64,000 nucleotides of DNA from Rossellomorea vietnamensis (GCF_025398035.1 NZ_CP104558.1:806001-870000), one strand, 5' to 3'; counted from the stretch's first letter, positions 36,618 to 46,306 are shown. Translations and numbers: made by a program. Notes: generated by a model not told the origin, from the letters alone.

Positions 36618-38139
36618 TGATATAGAAAGCTATTTTCTGAATAAGATGACAGAAAAGGAAAGAAACAACCGGAAATCTCCTTCATTTTCTATATTTAACC
36701 TTACTCAGAAGCAAGACCTTTCCTTACAAGATCATGTGACGAATGAAAAAAGTCCCGTAAAAAATACAGATCCGCCAAAAGGTTCTCAGGAGAAAATTCA
36801 TTCCCACCCGACGTTTTTCCCTCCACCAAAGGTGATGGATAGGGAGGTAAACCAAGCAAATAAACTGAACAAAACCGATGGTTCCGTGAATGAGGCTGAT
36901 GAGCAGGGAAGCGGGGACATGAAGTCCGATTACACTGTAAAGGAATTATCTGAATCCCGGAACAACACCGGCCAGTCTACTTCAGATGAAAATATAGAAA
37001 TCGAGTCCTCCGTGGAGGAAGAGGTTCTTATAGAGAATTCTGAAATGGAAAATGAACCTGTATCGATCCGGGAAGAGATATTTATGATGTTGGAGGAAGA
37101 GCTGGAGGAGCGGAGATATCTCCACGCAGACGAAGAAGACCATCACGAACGAAATCGGAATCTCACTAATGCTCCCCCTCCTGCACCTGAAAAAGAAATG
37201 CTATACTCGGATCATGAATTTGATCATAATGAAAATCACCTGCCTTCATTTAGTCATTACTTAGAAACAATCTATTGTGAAAAAAATTTGAGTCCGCTGA
37301 CAAGTAAGCAGACCGATTTCGTTCATTGCATTGGTTCCTTAACCTCTGTTCTCAAAAAGATTTCCACAGAGCGGGAAACAATCAAGGAGCAGGAAGAGGA
37401 TATCAGATACGACAAACCTGAACATCAAGAGGAGACCGATGAAGTCAGTCATGAACATCAAGAGGATGTCGAGGAAACCGGACCCCAACATCCAAATCTG
37501 ACGGCATTAAAAGACCGTTTCGAAAATGAACTATTTTCGGAAGAACAACACCTGGACCTGGAAAGTTCGAATGAAACCACTTTACCCGACTCTCGCTCAT
37601 TAACTGTAAAGATTCCCGTTGTACTGTCCACTTTGCAGATTGAGGTCGCCATCTTTAAAGACGTTGAATTACCGTTTCCAATTGAACATATCCTTTCTAT
37701 ACATTGGTCCATCCAATCTCTTAAAACGAATACTCCACTTCCTGCTGGAATTGTGTTTGTGAAAGGGACTCTTGTTGCTTCGATTCAATATGTAAACCCA
37801 GGGGAAACAGCTTCCATACACTCTATCCACATCCCGATTCAATGGGATCACACCATTCCCATTCGTTGGATACTTCCGCCTAATATCCCTATGAGTGAGA
37901 TGAAAGAATACACATTCCTGGCAGAAAACACCCAAGAACCAAGCACTCATCATGAATGTCATTATTCCTTCTGTGAACCAATTGAACATTTTCTACAAGA
38001 TTTCACGTTTATCAGTCACCATGAATCCTTTAAGCAAAATGGCCAGTCAACTTTAAAAATCCAAGGTTGTTTACAGGTATGCCTACATTTAACACAAGAA
38101 CAATTTGTGCACATCCATTCAGATGATTTGATTCAATGA
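36592..38139 (+). CDS. Acidic disordered protein with C-terminal CsxC-like domain
   Basis: 515 residues in two parts. Residues 1 to about 335 are low-complexity and strongly acidic, with EEEVLIENSEMENE, MMLEEELEERRYLH and an EHQE repeat, and probably disordered. Residues about 340-515 match the CsxC-like core: LTVKIPVVLSTLQIEVAIF, then FVKGTLVASIQYVNPGE and HIPIQW. The ending LKIQGCLQVCLHLTQEQ parallels the LKVLQNQQIR end of the paralogues. It may anchor a charged brush at the spore surface. Starts at 36592 or 36598 both lack a strong site; see the leader ORF. Confidence 0.65.
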   Translation: MIMREENNNDIESYFLNKMTEKERNNRKSPSFSIFNLTQKQDLSLQDHVTNEKSPVKNTDPPKGSQEKIHSHPTFFPPPKVMDREVNQANKLNKTDGSVNEADEQGSGDMKSDYTVKELSESRNNTGQSTSDENIEIESSVEEEVLIENSEMENEPVSIREEIFMMLEEELEERRYLHADEEDHHERNRNLTNAPPPAPEKEMLYSDHEFDHNENHLPSFSHYLETIYCEKNLSPLTSKQTDFVHCIGSLTSVLKKISTERETIKEQEEDIRYDKPEHQEETDEVSHEHQEDVEETGPQHPNLTALKDRFENELFSEEQHLDLESSNETTLPDSRSLTVKIPVVLSTLQIEVAIFKDVELPFPIEHILSIHWSIQSLKTNTPLPAGIVFVKGTLVASIQYVNPGETASIHSIHIPIQWDHTIPIRWILPPNIPMSEMKEYTFLAENTQEPSTHHECHYSFCEPIEHFLQDFTFISHHESFKQNGQSTLKIQGCLQVCLHLTQEQFVHIHSDDLIQ

Positions 38140-38153
38140 TATGTATAAAGAGG

Positions 38154-38182
38154 AAGGGGTTCACCCTCAGGGTGAACCCCTT
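38154..38182. terminator. Convergent terminator
   Basis: AAGGGGTTCACCC pairs perfectly with GGGTGAACCCCTT (13 bp, loop TCA), with T on the plus side. Confidence 0.8.
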
Positions 38183-38267
38183 TTCAACTCTTCACTCTGC
38201 CCTCGCACCATTATCTTCGTAATCTCTTACAATGCCTTTCAAGAAAGCATGCTCCATCATTTAGTCA

Positions 38268-39026
38268 TTATTGTTGGATGATATTTCTGAAACGATTATA
38301 GACTACTTCTGGACCTTGCTCTTCTCCTCCAGCTGTATCCCCGTCTCCAGCCATTTGCTGTCTCTTCTGAGTTAATTTAATAAGCAGATTGATGTCCATT
38401 TTTTCTGTGATTTTATTAAAGCGTCCCCAGTTGTCAAAGTTCTCGGTAATATCCCACTGATTAACAGCAGAAGCCAGAAGTTTGCAATTGATCGGTTCAT
38501 TATTGATTTCAAACGTCAATGATCCAAATTCGCAGCGGTTAGCTCCCATTCCGTCCTTGGCAAGTTCTCTTCTTTGTAGCACATTCTTCTTAATGCTGAA
38601 GTCAATTCCGAACGGATTGCTGACAGGGGTAGCCAGTCTCACTCGATCATACGCTTTAAAAGGAATGTCAACACTATAATCCTTTACTACTCCATAGGAA
38701 CCTTCTACATATTGAATGTTCTTATGGACAATCCCTTCTACGAATAATTTCACGTAATCCGGAAACCCTGGTACAGGAATCGCTTTACATTGTGTGAGAG
38801 AGACGTTTTTCTCGATATTTTTAATGGCACTAGCATAGGTTGGCAGATGAACTTCCGCTTCTGTTAAAGATTGAAGAAATACATCTCCCAGAACTACTGT
38901 TACTTCTTCCAAGTCAACATCTGGCACGTAAGTTTCTGTAAATAAGCTTTTTGATTTTGCCTTATCGCTTGATGGTTGTGGAGGGCATCCGTGATGACCA
39001 AATCCGCAGCCTGTATTCTTTTTCAT
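38268..39026 (-). CDS. CsxC-like spore-surface protein (paralogue 3)
   Basis: About 252 residues from the ATG at 39026, which has AGGAG 9 bases upstream; the ATG at 39032 is only 3 bases away from it. The start is Gly/Cys/His-rich (NTGCGFGHHGCPP). The core VHLPTYASAIKNIEKNVSLT, QCKAIPV, LFVEGIVHKNIQYVEG, YSVDIPFKAYD (about 75-140) belongs with the other paralogues, but the rest is divergent. It ends in a Gly/Glu-rich tail. It is divergent from the coiled-coil gene at 39349. Confidence 0.65.
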   Translation of the reverse strand: MKKNTGCGFGHHGCPPQPSSDKAKSKSLFTETYVPDVDLEEVTVVLGDVFLQSLTEAEVHLPTYASAIKNIEKNVSLTQCKAIPVPGFPDYVKLFVEGIVHKNIQYVEGSYGVVKDYSVDIPFKAYDRVRLATPVSNPFGIDFSIKKNVLQRRELAKDGMGANRCEFGSLTFEINNEPINCKLLASAVNQWDITENFDNWGRFNKITEKMDINLLIKLTQKRQQMAGDGDTAGGEEQGPEVVYNRFRNIIQQ

Positions 39027-39118
39027 ATCCATTCACTCCTGATAGTCATAAATTAATCAATGGAAAAGGTCATAGATGTAATAAAAACAGTGAGGATTCC
39101 TTTTCTATTGACTTACTA

Positions 39119-39147
39119 TAATCTATGAATTTTTTGAAGAAATGAGT
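39119..39147 (-). promoter_or_regulatory. Sigma-K-like promoter, minus strand
   Basis: CATAGATTA, a perfect -10, with AC 18 bases upstream. It would give paralogue 3 a leader of about 85 bases. The 320-base divergent gap otherwise holds only the plus-strand promoter below. Confidence 0.4.
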
Positions 39148-39265
39148 GGACGACTGTCGGTAGGCTTAAACATATTTCTAGCACTCCTTCTAGTAATCTT
39201 TGAAACATGTTATGAACTCATACACAGTAAGCTTTTAATCAATCTAGACAGCTTGGGTACTTGTA

Positions 39266-39293
39266 ACGTTTAGCCAATTGGGTCCATACAATA
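39266..39293 (+). promoter_or_regulatory. Sigma-K-like promoter of the coiled-coil gene
   Basis: AC, 17 bases, then CATACAATA: exact -10 and correct spacing, with the ribosome binding site 15 bases downstream. Confidence 0.6.
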
Positions 39294-39348
39294 GAGTAAA
39301 AGTCTTTAGGAGGAGATTATCATAAGGGAGGATGCGAAATTACCACCA

Positions 39349-40422
39349 ATGTACACCATTTCCGATCAAGAGGTCCTCTATTTGAAATCCGAGATCGAGA
39401 ACTTGAATAAAACGATTCGAACTTTGAAAAGCAGTTATTTGTATGCTGAAAATGAGTACCATAAGGAACAACTTCAGAAGGCGCAGGAGGAATTAACGCT
39501 TGCTTACCGCCGGATCGATGAGAACGAAACCGTTGAGAGGGAACTTATAAAAGACAGAAACCTGTTTAAAGAAGGCAAAGAGAAGCTGGAAAGTCAGGCA
39601 AGGGCACTTCATGACGCCTTACACGGCAAGGATGAGCTGTTGCAGCAGTCGCAAGTGAGCAAAAATGACCTTCAACAGGAACTCCTTTCCATCAAGCTTG
39701 AAAAAAAACAATTATCTCAAAAAATAACGGAAATCGAGAAGGAGCAACAAGATCTCTTCAGTAAAAATCAATCCCTATTGGAGGAAAACATCCTGCACCT
39801 AAGAAAAATAGACAGCTTAAACAGTGAACTGCAAGGAAAAAAACTTCATATTTCAGATTTAAACTCAGCTCTGGCCCATTCAGAAGATACGAAAAAAGAA
39901 ATATTCTTTAACCTGATAGCTAAAACCGAAGAGTTGGAAAAGGCCTTGTCAGAAAGGAAACATACCCTTGATTCATTGCAATTTGCAAAGGAGCAACTAA
40001 TTCAAGCAGAAAAGCAAAAGATGGAGTATATTAAAACATTCATCAGTCAATATCAAAAACATTTTGAAGAAAATGAATGGTGGCTTTCCTCCCAATTTGC
40101 TGATATCGATCAACGTACCAAACTGCAGGATGAACGAATCGAAGCGGTTGAACAAGAACAGGACATTCACTTTACTCTACAGAATGAGGTACTCGAGGGG
40201 AAATTTGAGCAAGTGGAGCAAAAGTTTATTGATTTTCTCGAGGAGATCGACTCTATACGGGAATATAATGTAACCTTGACCCACAGTCTATTGGAGCTCA
40301 AACGTCTGGTAGAGAGTCAAAAACGCAGTCAGGCCCCTATCATTACAGCACGTCAAACATCTTCTGCAGAAAAACTCCCAGCTCCGATGGATTATTACTT
40401 CATAGAGAATGAAAAGGAATGA
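39349..40422 (+). CDS. Long coiled-coil protein 1
   Basis: At least 357 residues, almost entirely heptad-rich coiled coil (LKSEIENLNKTIRTLKSSYL to about residue 330), with no enzymatic motif, signal or membrane segment. Such proteins act as rods or scaffolds. The sigma-K-like promoter and neighbours suggest a coat or exosporium scaffold. The start is uncertain. A strong AGGAGGAG (39308-39315) is best spaced for an ATA codon at 39322, in frame (adding IREDAKLPP), whereas the ATG at 39349 has its nearest site 17 bases away. Confidence 0.75.
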   Translation: MYTISDQEVLYLKSEIENLNKTIRTLKSSYLYAENEYHKEQLQKAQEELTLAYRRIDENETVERELIKDRNLFKEGKEKLESQARALHDALHGKDELLQQSQVSKNDLQQELLSIKLEKKQLSQKITEIEKEQQDLFSKNQSLLEENILHLRKIDSLNSELQGKKLHISDLNSALAHSEDTKKEIFFNLIAKTEELEKALSERKHTLDSLQFAKEQLIQAEKQKMEYIKTFISQYQKHFEENEWWLSSQFADIDQRTKLQDERIEAVEQEQDIHFTLQNEVLEGKFEQVEQKFIDFLEEIDSIREYNVTLTHSLLELKRLVESQKRSQAPIITARQTSSAEKLPAPMDYYFIENEKE

Positions 40423-40427
40423 AAAAA

Positions 40428-40455
40428 CGATGCCACAGTTCATTCCGTGGCATCG
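40428..40455. terminator. Convergent terminator
   Basis: CGATGCCAC pairs with GTGGCATCG between the coiled-coil gene and the minus-strand gene ending at 40464. Confidence 0.7.
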
Positions 40456-40463
40456 TCTTCTTG

Positions 40464-41666
40464 TTAAAAAGTAATCTTTATCTTGTTATTTGAGCTAAGC
40501 TGAAGCTCTTGCTCTTCAAATAGTACAAAGCCTAAAATAGTTGAAACTTCCTGTTCTTCAAGAGGTTCAACCGTAAATTGCAGCCCCTCCACTGATATCG
40601 TTTCACCAGGGGGGATGAATGATTCCTGTATTGATTCTATCCAGTATTCTCCTGTGGAATAGGCCTTTTCCAACCAATCCTTCCCCATATACTTCCATCC
40701 TTGTGCCCCGTTTTGACCTTGCAGGGAAAAGATTTCACTCATTTCAGGTGGGAGGATCTGTCCTCCTATTTCAATCTTATCAGGCGGATCCATTCGAAAG
40801 CAGATCTTCGGATTCATCAGGTCAACATTTCCTGTGTTCTTTATGAAGAAATCGGCTTTGATGGAATAGCGTTCTGATTTTCGATTGGGTATGACATTGT
40901 AATCAAAATATATTTCCGCATATGGCTTTTTTTCCTGGGATTCACGGACTTTCCGGTTTGCTTTACGCATTTTCATCTCTTCGTACGTTTTATCATCCAT
41001 TTGGATATCTTTACTTGGCTTCTTCTGATCTGTACGATTGCTTGATTCCCCTGTCTGTTTACTTCCCGTTTGGAAAAGATGGAGAACATTAAGATCCAGT
41101 AAACTTGGCTTCTGATTTCCGAGTAATGTTTTCAACACACAATGTGTTAGTAAGACAGGGCTTTCTTTTAATAGGAATTCCTCATCTTTACACTTAATCG
41201 AGCATCTCAGATGGGGAATGGAGTGGTGTTCAGGTATCAAATAGTACCCCTTGAAGGGCAATTCCTTCTTAAATATTGAGAGATTTTTCTTTACATTGAT
41301 GGAATTCAGCCTCTCATTATAACCGACCGAAACAGACTTGCCCTCACCCTGTGAATGACTGGACACCAATTCAACTAACAAATCCCCCTCCCTGATCCTT
41401 TCTGTATCACGTTTTGAAGAAACGTCAATTCCATATTCAGTTAATACGTTGGTTACTTTTTCATTTATTTCATTATTTATATTTGTATTCTGTGTGTTCA
41501 CTGATACCCATACTTTCTTTCCATGAAGGGAACTTCTCACTTCCACCCTTTGTTCTTCTTCATCCAAATGAAATTGATGATTATTCTCCGCACAATAAAA
41601 TTGGATGGCAGCAACGGAATGTGATGGAATCGTCCCCCAATCATGGTTGTTGATGAATAATTTCAT
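40464..41666 (-). CDS. Unknown protein, possible beta-sandwich C-terminus
   Basis: About 400 residues from the ATG at 41666 (GGTGAG 8 bases upstream). No signal peptide. The N-terminal half (MKLFINNHDWGTIPSHSVAA...) is mixed alpha/beta. A Lys-rich linker lies near residues 210-250. The C-terminal half reads like Ig-type strands: YSIKADFFIKNTGNVDLMNP, FIPPGETISVEGLQFTVEP. I do not recognise the family. A CATAAGATA element 35 bases upstream suggests sporulation control. It could be a structural spore protein, given its neighbours. Confidence 0.6.
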   Translation of the reverse strand: MKLFINNHDWGTIPSHSVAAIQFYCAENNHQFHLDEEEQRVEVRSSLHGKKVWVSVNTQNTNINNEINEKVTNVLTEYGIDVSSKRDTERIREGDLLVELVSSHSQGEGKSVSVGYNERLNSINVKKNLSIFKKELPFKGYYLIPEHHSIPHLRCSIKCKDEEFLLKESPVLLTHCVLKTLLGNQKPSLLDLNVLHLFQTGSKQTGESSNRTDQKKPSKDIQMDDKTYEEMKMRKANRKVRESQEKKPYAEIYFDYNVIPNRKSERYSIKADFFIKNTGNVDLMNPKICFRMDPPDKIEIGGQILPPEMSEIFSLQGQNGAQGWKYMGKDWLEKAYSTGEYWIESIQESFIPPGETISVEGLQFTVEPLEEQEVSTILGFVLFEEQELQLSSNNKIKITF

Positions 41667-41700
41667 GTACAGGCTCACCACCCTTTTGATGTAGTCTATG

Positions 41701-41709
41701 TATCTTATG
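41701..41709 (-). promoter_or_regulatory. Sigma-K-like -10 of the gene at 40464-41666
   Basis: CATAAGATA on the minus strand matches CATANNNTA. No AC lies at 16-17 bases, so only the -10 supports it. Confidence 0.4.
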
Positions 41710-41932
41710 AATACTGGGGTGAAATTATGAATTTCTTAAGCCTCTTCCGCATTCATTTCTAGGCAGGTGCTTGTTTTATTAAACAGCCCTCTCCCACTGG
41801 TAGAACATCACATAAACTAGTAAAAGCAAGATTGTTAGGGTTTATAAAGCGAAAAATGGTGCAGTAGATCAAATGGATGCTGACCATCAACTGCTTTGAT
41901 ACATTTATTCCAATTAAAAAGGAGAAATGATT

Positions 41933-43081
41933 ATGATATCACCACATGGAGGAATGCTAGTTGATCAAGTTGTTATCGGGAATGAGCGCGATGAGTTACT
42001 AAAAAAGTCATCCACTCTCCCATCGATCACGCTCGATTCCTGGGGGCTGTCCGACTTAGTGCTTTTATCAACTGGAGCCTTCAGCCCCTTAACCGGTTTC
42101 ATGAATCAAAAAGACTATTTACACGTATTGAAAGACATGAGGTTATCAAATGGGGTGGCTTGGAGTTTGCCCATTACACTCCCCGTGCCCAAGAGATTGA
42201 GTAAGACTTTTTCCAGCGGGGAAACTGTTTCACTTAAAGGGGAAGATGGAGTGATCTACGGAACATTAGAAATTGAAGAAATATATGAATATAGTAAAGA
42301 GGCGGAAGCCCTTTTCGTATTTAAGACTTTGGACAACCTTCACCCGGGGGTTCAAAAGACGTACCAGAAAGACGACGTGTATGTCTCCGGTCCGGTCAAA
42401 CTTCTTCGGTTCCCTGCCATTTTCAAGAAAGATTTCAAAACGCCCAAACAGCTTAGAGAGCTATTTTCTGAATTGGGTTGGAACACAGTCGTTGCTTTTC
42501 AAACGAGGAATCCCATTCATAGGGCTCATGAATATCTGCAAAAAATAGCACTTGAATTAGTCGATGGTCTCTTGATACACCCTTTGGTAGGAGACACAAA
42601 GCAAGATGATATTCCGGCAGAAGTTCGTATGAAAAGCTATCGAGTATTACTCGACGAGTATTATCCCAAAGAGAGAGTCTTCTTATCCACATTCCCTGCA
42701 GCCATGAGATATGCTGGACCAAGGGAAGCGTTATTCCACAGTATAGTAAGAAAAAACTTTGGGTGCACCCATTTTATTGTCGGCAGGGATCACGCAGGTG
42801 TCGGGGATTATTATGGCACGTACGATGCACAGGAAATTTTCAATCAATTTTCAAGAGAAGAGATCGGTATCGAGATACTGAAGTTCGAACATGCCTTCCA
42901 TTGTATTAAGTGTGGGGCGATGGCGACTTCAAAAACATGCCCTCATGATGAAACATTTCATATCCACCTTAGCGGTACAAAGGTCCGAAAAATGTTAAAA
43001 GACGGAATAATCCCTCCAAAGGAGTTTTCAAGGCCTGAAGTGATAGAGGTACTGCTCAATGAAATGAGAGAAGGTTCTTGA
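41933..43081 (+). CDS. sat: Sulfate adenylyltransferase (ATP sulfurylase)
   Basis: 382 residues from the ATG at 41933, 8 bases after AAGGAG. It is the monofunctional bacterial form. It has the nucleotide motifs [15 protein letters not shown] (about 190) and [17 protein letters not shown] (about 285), plus a Cys pair motif [15 protein letters not shown] (about 325). It makes adenosine 5'-phosphosulfate from ATP and sulfate. It heads an operon with an SLC13 permease, cysC and cysQ. No cysH or sulfite reductase lies nearby, which argues against simple assimilation. A CATAAACTA element lies at 41811-41819. Confidence 0.95.
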   Translation: MISPHGGMLVDQVVIGNERDELLKKSSTLPSITLDSWGLSDLVLLSTGAFSPLTGFMNQKDYLHVLKDMRLSNGVAWSLPITLPVPKRLSKTFSSGETVSLKGEDGVIYGTLEIEEIYEYSKEAEALFVFKTLDNLHPGVQKTYQKDDVYVSGPVKLLRFPAIFKKDFKTPKQLRELFSELGWNTVVAFQTRNPIHRAHEYLQKIALELVDGLLIHPLVGDTKQDDIPAEVRMKSYRVLLDEYYPKERVFLSTFPAAMRYAGPREALFHSIVRKNFGCTHFIVGRDHAGVGDYYGTYDAQEIFNQFSREEIGIEILKFEHAFHCIKCGAMATSKTCPHDETFHIHLSGTKVRKMLKDGIIPPKEFSRPEVIEVLLNEMREGS

Positions 43082-43106
43082 AGGGAGCTCTGAAGGAGAT
43101 TACATC

Positions 43107-44861
43107 ATGATTGAATTTTATATTGTCATAATCGGAATGATCGTTATGCTATCATTCCTGGTCTTTGAGATAGAGAGACCTGAAATCATTCTCCCCTCCA
43201 CTCTCCTCCTGTTCGTCATGACCGGTGTCATTACGCCACAGGAAGCCATAAGGGGATTCTCAAATGAAGGGATGTTGACCATCGGTTTATTGTTCATCAT
43301 TGCCGGAAGTATTCAAAACAGTGGAATTGTGGATCATGCCTTCAAGAAGTTATTAAACCGTTCAACTTCTAGGAAACACATGCTTGCCAAGCTCCTCTTC
43401 CCCATCTCTTTTCTTTCTGCTTTCCTGAACAATACTCCCATCGTCATCGCTTTTACGCCACTTGTGAAGAAATGGTGTGAAGATCATCATCTCGCTCCTT
43501 CAAAATTTTTGATCCCCATTTCATATGCTACGATCCTTGGAGGTACCATAACCATTATTGGTACTTCCACAAATCTCGTTGTCCATGGTCTGCTTCTTGA
43601 CTCGAACCTGCCTGGGTTCTCCTTTTTCGAACTGGGTAAAATAGGGGTACCGATTACTCTCATAGGCCTATGTTATCTCATATTTTTCAGTTCTTCCTTA
43701 CTGCCTGAGAGAGGAGGCACTGTCAATATTGAAACCTTAAGAGAGTTCACTGGGGAAGTCTTAATACTTGATGACTTCCCTTTCATTCAGAAAACGGTTG
43801 AACAAGCCAGGTTAAGAAGCTTAAAAGGACTATTTCTTGTCAGTATCATCAGGGAAGATGAGACCATTACTCCTGTATCGAATACCACATTATTAAAGGC
43901 ACATGACCGCTTGATATTCACCGGGGATATAACCACCATCACGGAACTTCAATCACACAAAGGCCTCCTGTTACAAAGTAATGGCAGCTCCTCTTTTCCA
44001 AAACATCATCAGTTGACGGAGGCAGTGGTTTCCCATCATTCTTCCTTATTATATAAGAAGATTAAGGATACCAATTTCAGAAGCAGATTCAATGCAGCTG
44101 TAATAGCTGTTCACAGACAAAATCAACGGTTGAAATATAAAATTGGCGATATCATTCTAAAACCTGGAGATATCTTACTCCTTGCCACGGGAACCGATTT
44201 CTATAAGAAAGCGAACACGAATGACTTCTATATTGCCGCTACACTGGACAAGAGCATGATGACCCGTAAACAGACAGTGAATGGGTGGTTCTCCGTTGCA
44301 CTACTGGGAACGATGATCCTTTTGGTGACATTAGGATTTATTACGATGCTGACGGGAATGGCGTTTGTGACAGTGTTATTACTTTCATTAAGAATCGTCA
44401 GTCCCTTGCAGGCAAAGAATGCCATTCAATGGAATGTACTGATGGTGGTTTCCTGCTCGTTCGGTATCGGCTATGCGATGATCGACTCTGGTGTCGCCTC
44501 TTTCCTTGCCGACCTACTGCTGCACGCTTCAAAGCCGTTTGGCCTTTTTGCCATCATTATAGCAATCTATCTCCTTACAAATCTATTTACAGAAATGATG
44601 ACGAACAGTGCTGCTGCCGTCCTTATGTTCCCTATTATCCTGGAAGTTTCAAATACTTTGGATCTAGATCCAACAGCATTGGCCGTGACGGTCACCATTG
44701 CCGCTTCAGCAAGCTTTGCGACACCTATCGGTTATCAGACCAACCTGATCGTATATGGCCCGGGCGGTTATCGATTCAAAGATTATTTGAAGGTGGGGAT
44801 TCCCTTGAATATCCTAACAATGATCACCACAGTCATATTGGTCTATTATTTTTGGTTATAA
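43107..44861 (+). CDS. SLC13-family anion permease with RCK-C domains, probable sulfate importer
   Basis: 584 residues. Two hydrophobic halves of about five to six segments each flank a soluble middle (about 205-375) with two TrkA-C/RCK-C-like modules (LKAHDRLIFTGDITTI and LKPGDILLLATGTDF). Family motifs are LNNTPIVIAFTPLV (about 108) and EMMTNSAAAVLMFPI (about 495), each followed by GTSTNLVVHG- or IGYQTNLIVYG-type segments. Related bacterial proteins import sulfate. Its place between sat and cysC, 25 bases after sat, fits that role. Confidence 0.88.
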   Translation: MIEFYIVIIGMIVMLSFLVFEIERPEIILPSTLLLFVMTGVITPQEAIRGFSNEGMLTIGLLFIIAGSIQNSGIVDHAFKKLLNRSTSRKHMLAKLLFPISFLSAFLNNTPIVIAFTPLVKKWCEDHHLAPSKFLIPISYATILGGTITIIGTSTNLVVHGLLLDSNLPGFSFFELGKIGVPITLIGLCYLIFFSSSLLPERGGTVNIETLREFTGEVLILDDFPFIQKTVEQARLRSLKGLFLVSIIREDETITPVSNTTLLKAHDRLIFTGDITTITELQSHKGLLLQSNGSSSFPKHHQLTEAVVSHHSSLLYKKIKDTNFRSRFNAAVIAVHRQNQRLKYKIGDIILKPGDILLLATGTDFYKKANTNDFYIAATLDKSMMTRKQTVNGWFSVALLGTMILLVTLGFITMLTGMAFVTVLLLSLRIVSPLQAKNAIQWNVLMVVSCSFGIGYAMIDSGVASFLADLLLHASKPFGLFAIIIAIYLLTNLFTEMMTNSAAAVLMFPIILEVSNTLDLDPTALAVTVTIAASASFATPIGYQTNLIVYGPGGYRFKDYLKVGIPLNILTMITTVILVYYFWL

Positions 44862-44885
44862 CTCTAGATTATTGGAGGTGAGAAG

Positions 44886-45482
44886 ATGAATCAGAAAAAT
44901 ATTACTTGGCATGAAGGCAAGGTCCAAAAAGCAGACCGGCAACATCTAAATGGGCATAAAAGCGCATTGTTATGGTTTACAGGGTTGTCCGGTTCTGGGA
45001 AGTCCACAATCTCAGTGGAAGTAGAAAGGAAATTACATGAGCTTGGCCATCACACTTACCGCCTTGACGGGGATAATATACGTCATGGTTTAAATGGCGA
45101 TTTAGCATTCTCAGAAGAAGATCGTACGGAAAACATCAGAAGAATCGGTGAGGTATCGAAGCTTTTTGTCGATGCCGGTATCATAACCTTGGCGGCCTTT
45201 ATTTCTCCCTATAAAAAAGATCGGGCATTTGCCAGATCCCTATTACCCGATGGGGAGTTTATAGAAATCTATATACAGGCGAGCATTGAGACTTGCGCAA
45301 GTCGAGACCCGAAAGGCCTTTACAAGAAGGTGAAAAAAGGAGAGTTGAAAAATTTTAGTGGAATCGATTCTCCTTATGAAATCCCCCAATCCCCTGAAAT
45401 CGTAATTGATACAGAGAATCAACGAATAGATGAATCCGTCCTGCAAATTGTAAACTATTTAAAGAATAAGGGATTCATATAA
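44886..45482 (+). CDS. cysC: Adenylyl-sulfate kinase
   Basis: 198 residues, normal size. Walker A is [15 protein letters not shown] (about 31). It also has [31 protein letters not shown], and GIDSPYE near the C-terminus. It phosphorylates APS to PAPS, the universal sulfuryl donor. It lies 24 bases after the permease gene with GGAGGTGAGAAG as binding site. Together with sat it makes PAPS; the acceptor pathway is not visible in the window. Confidence 0.95.
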   Translation: MNQKNITWHEGKVQKADRQHLNGHKSALLWFTGLSGSGKSTISVEVERKLHELGHHTYRLDGDNIRHGLNGDLAFSEEDRTENIRRIGEVSKLFVDAGIITLAAFISPYKKDRAFARSLLPDGEFIEIYIQASIETCASRDPKGLYKKVKKGELKNFSGIDSPYEIPQSPEIVIDTENQRIDESVLQIVNYLKNKGFI

Positions 45483-45528
45483 TTTTAATGAAAAGTTATT
45501 TCAATTTGATACGAGGAGTTGATGAAAC

Positions 45529-46302
45529 ATGCTGAATGAAATAATTGAAATTGCAATCGGGGCAGGAAAAAAAATATTGGAAGTATACGAAGATGCCTAT
45601 ACGATCCATGAGAAAGAAGATCGGTCCCCCCTCACCGTCGCAGATCAGTTGTCACACTCGCATATACAAACCGAATTAAGCAATCTCTTCCCCACCATTC
45701 CTATACTCAGTGAAGAGGGAGCCAGTACCCCTTTCAATGAAAGAAAGAACTGGTCATCTTTTTGGCTCGTGGATCCTCTGGACGGGACGAAAGAATTCAT
45801 TAAGAAAAATGGCGAATTCACGGTCAATATTGCCCTTATCCAGGAAAACAGACCAATACTCGGCATCGTTTATGCACCTGTAACAGATACACTGTATTAT
45901 GCGGAAGAGAACCAAGGAGCCTATAAACTCATTTCTGTCAGTTCTTCGGAAAACAGAAAACAGGTAAAGATCACCACTGTTTCATCAGGTGTAAAGAAAG
46001 TTGTGATTTCAAGATCCCATCTTTCGGAAGATACTCGGGAGTATATCGACGACCTTCAACGGCAAGAAGGAAAACTTGAATTCACTTCGATTGGAAGCTC
46101 ATTAAAGTTTTGTTTGATCGCAGAAGGAAGCGCACACTATTATCCCCGACTCGCCCCTACAATGGAATGGGATACAGCTGCGGGTCAGATGATCGTGGAG
46201 GAAGCATATGGACAGGTGATTGAATATGAGACAGGTACCCCCCTTGTTTATAACAAAAAAGTCCTTACGAACCCTTCTTTTATTTGTTCTCTAAAACGAT
46301 AA
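45529..46302 (+). CDS. cysQ: 3'(2'),5'-bisphosphate nucleotidase CysQ
   Basis: 257 residues of the inositol-monophosphatase fold. It has EEDRSPLTVADQ near the N-terminus, the metal motif WLVDPLDGTKEFIKKNGEF (about 83), and WDTAAGQMIVEEAYG (about 215). It removes the 3'-phosphate of PAP, the by-product formed when PAPS is used by sulfotransferases or PAPS reductase. Its presence implies that PAPS is consumed. It is the last gene of the operon. Confidence 0.92.
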   Translation: MLNEIIEIAIGAGKKILEVYEDAYTIHEKEDRSPLTVADQLSHSHIQTELSNLFPTIPILSEEGASTPFNERKNWSSFWLVDPLDGTKEFIKKNGEFTVNIALIQENRPILGIVYAPVTDTLYYAEENQGAYKLISVSSSENRKQVKITTVSSGVKKVVISRSHLSEDTREYIDDLQRQEGKLEFTSIGSSLKFCLIAEGSAHYYPRLAPTMEWDTAAGQMIVEEAYGQVIEYETGTPLVYNKKVLTNPSFICSLKR

Positions 46303-46306
46303 ATAG

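Noticed and set aside
44285..44881. 198-codon frame inside the SLC13 gene
   Set aside because: It is a shifted-frame shadow of a well-supported membrane protein, rich in Cys/Arg as expected for a shadow.
41933..46302. Ordinary assimilatory sulfate operon
   Set aside because: Not fully excluded, but no cysH, sulfite reductase or siroheme genes are present, and the surroundings are spore-surface and glycan genes, so a sulfation role is preferred for now.
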